NCBI GenBank assembly: GCA_029251785.1
Contig: JAQXCQ010000088.1
Location: 1-35,777, forward strand
Direction: 5' to 3'
Source: Maricaulis sp.
Lineage (GTDB): Bacteria; Pseudomonadota; Alphaproteobacteria; Caulobacterales; Maricaulaceae
DNA: 35,777 nucleotides
Below the pieces are notes generated by a model. The model was given only the letters and a program-made list of their open reading frames with translations, ran no database searches and had not been told where the DNA came from. Positions 35,776 through 35,777 of this stretch are shown here, piece after piece. Position numbers and translations under genes: made by a program. Numbering within the stretch: the stretch's first letter is position 1; every line of letters starts with the position of its first letter.

Positions 35776-35777
35776 CA

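Overview
The window reads as a gene-dense alphaproteobacterial chromosome segment, most likely from the Caulobacter/Maricaulis/Hyphomonas side of the class. The clues are a CcrM-type (GANTC) cell-cycle methyltransferase with a CtrA-like box in front of it, an SOS box of the alphaproteobacterial GTTC-N7-GTTC form, an F0 operon with paired b' and b subunits and no F1 genes, and a glycine decarboxylase split into GcvPA and GcvPB. No integrase, insertion sequence, CRISPR array, tRNA or rRNA gene was seen. The region looks like core genome.

Layout. 1-2.4 kb: the 3' end of a formate/nitrite-family channel, convergent with a minus-strand cluster of two YeeE/YedE half-transporters, a 61-aa membrane protein and glyQ. 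2.6-6.0 kb: a MacAB-like efflux operon (adaptor, ATPase, permease) with translationally overlapping genes. 6.0-9.2 kb: a TrmN6-like methyltransferase with a DUF2007 protein, the divergent polyprenyl diphosphate synthase gene (ispB), and a WecA/MraY-family sugar-phosphate transferase. 9.2-13.6 kb, minus strand: ispE, a TPR lipoprotein and ETF-ubiquinone oxidoreductase. 13.7-16.6 kb: a family-4-like uracil-DNA glycosylase, then an RlaP-type nucleotidyltransferase and a PA0069-type radical SAM protein diverging from a perfect SOS box. 16.6-19.1 kb: a decayed MHYT-PAS-GGDEF-EAL cyclic-di-GMP gene with two stop codons and a frameshift. 19.2-29.3 kb: genome-maintenance genes rnhB, ccrM, mutY, a DUF721/DciA-like gene and smc, interspersed with a PLP-dependent ammonia-lyase-like gene and a tandem pair of DsbA-family thiol oxidoreductases. 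29.3-32 kb: atpI-atpB-atpE-atpF'-atpF with a clear promoter and terminator. 32-35.8 kb, minus strand: a small membrane protein, a hairpin-rich spacer, gcvPB and gcvPA.

Functional themes are DNA replication and repair (Smc, CcrM, RNase HII, MutY, UDG, the SOS-box pair), envelope and isoprenoid metabolism (IspB, IspE, GT4, TPR lipoprotein, efflux), and energy and one-carbon metabolism (ATP synthase F0, ETF-QO, glycine cleavage).

The observations most worth a second look are: the SOS box shared by the nucleotidyltransferase and the radical SAM gene; the efflux adaptor carrying a Gly-rich linker plus a Spy/CpxP-like insert; the multiply broken c-di-GMP gene; the UDG lacking part of its iron-sulfur ligand set; candidate LiuR-like and CtrA-like operators; a 15-bp tandem repeat after ccrM; and an unexplained hairpin spacer beside gcvPB. 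I found no convincing entirely new multi-gene system. The SOS-box pair is the closest candidate.
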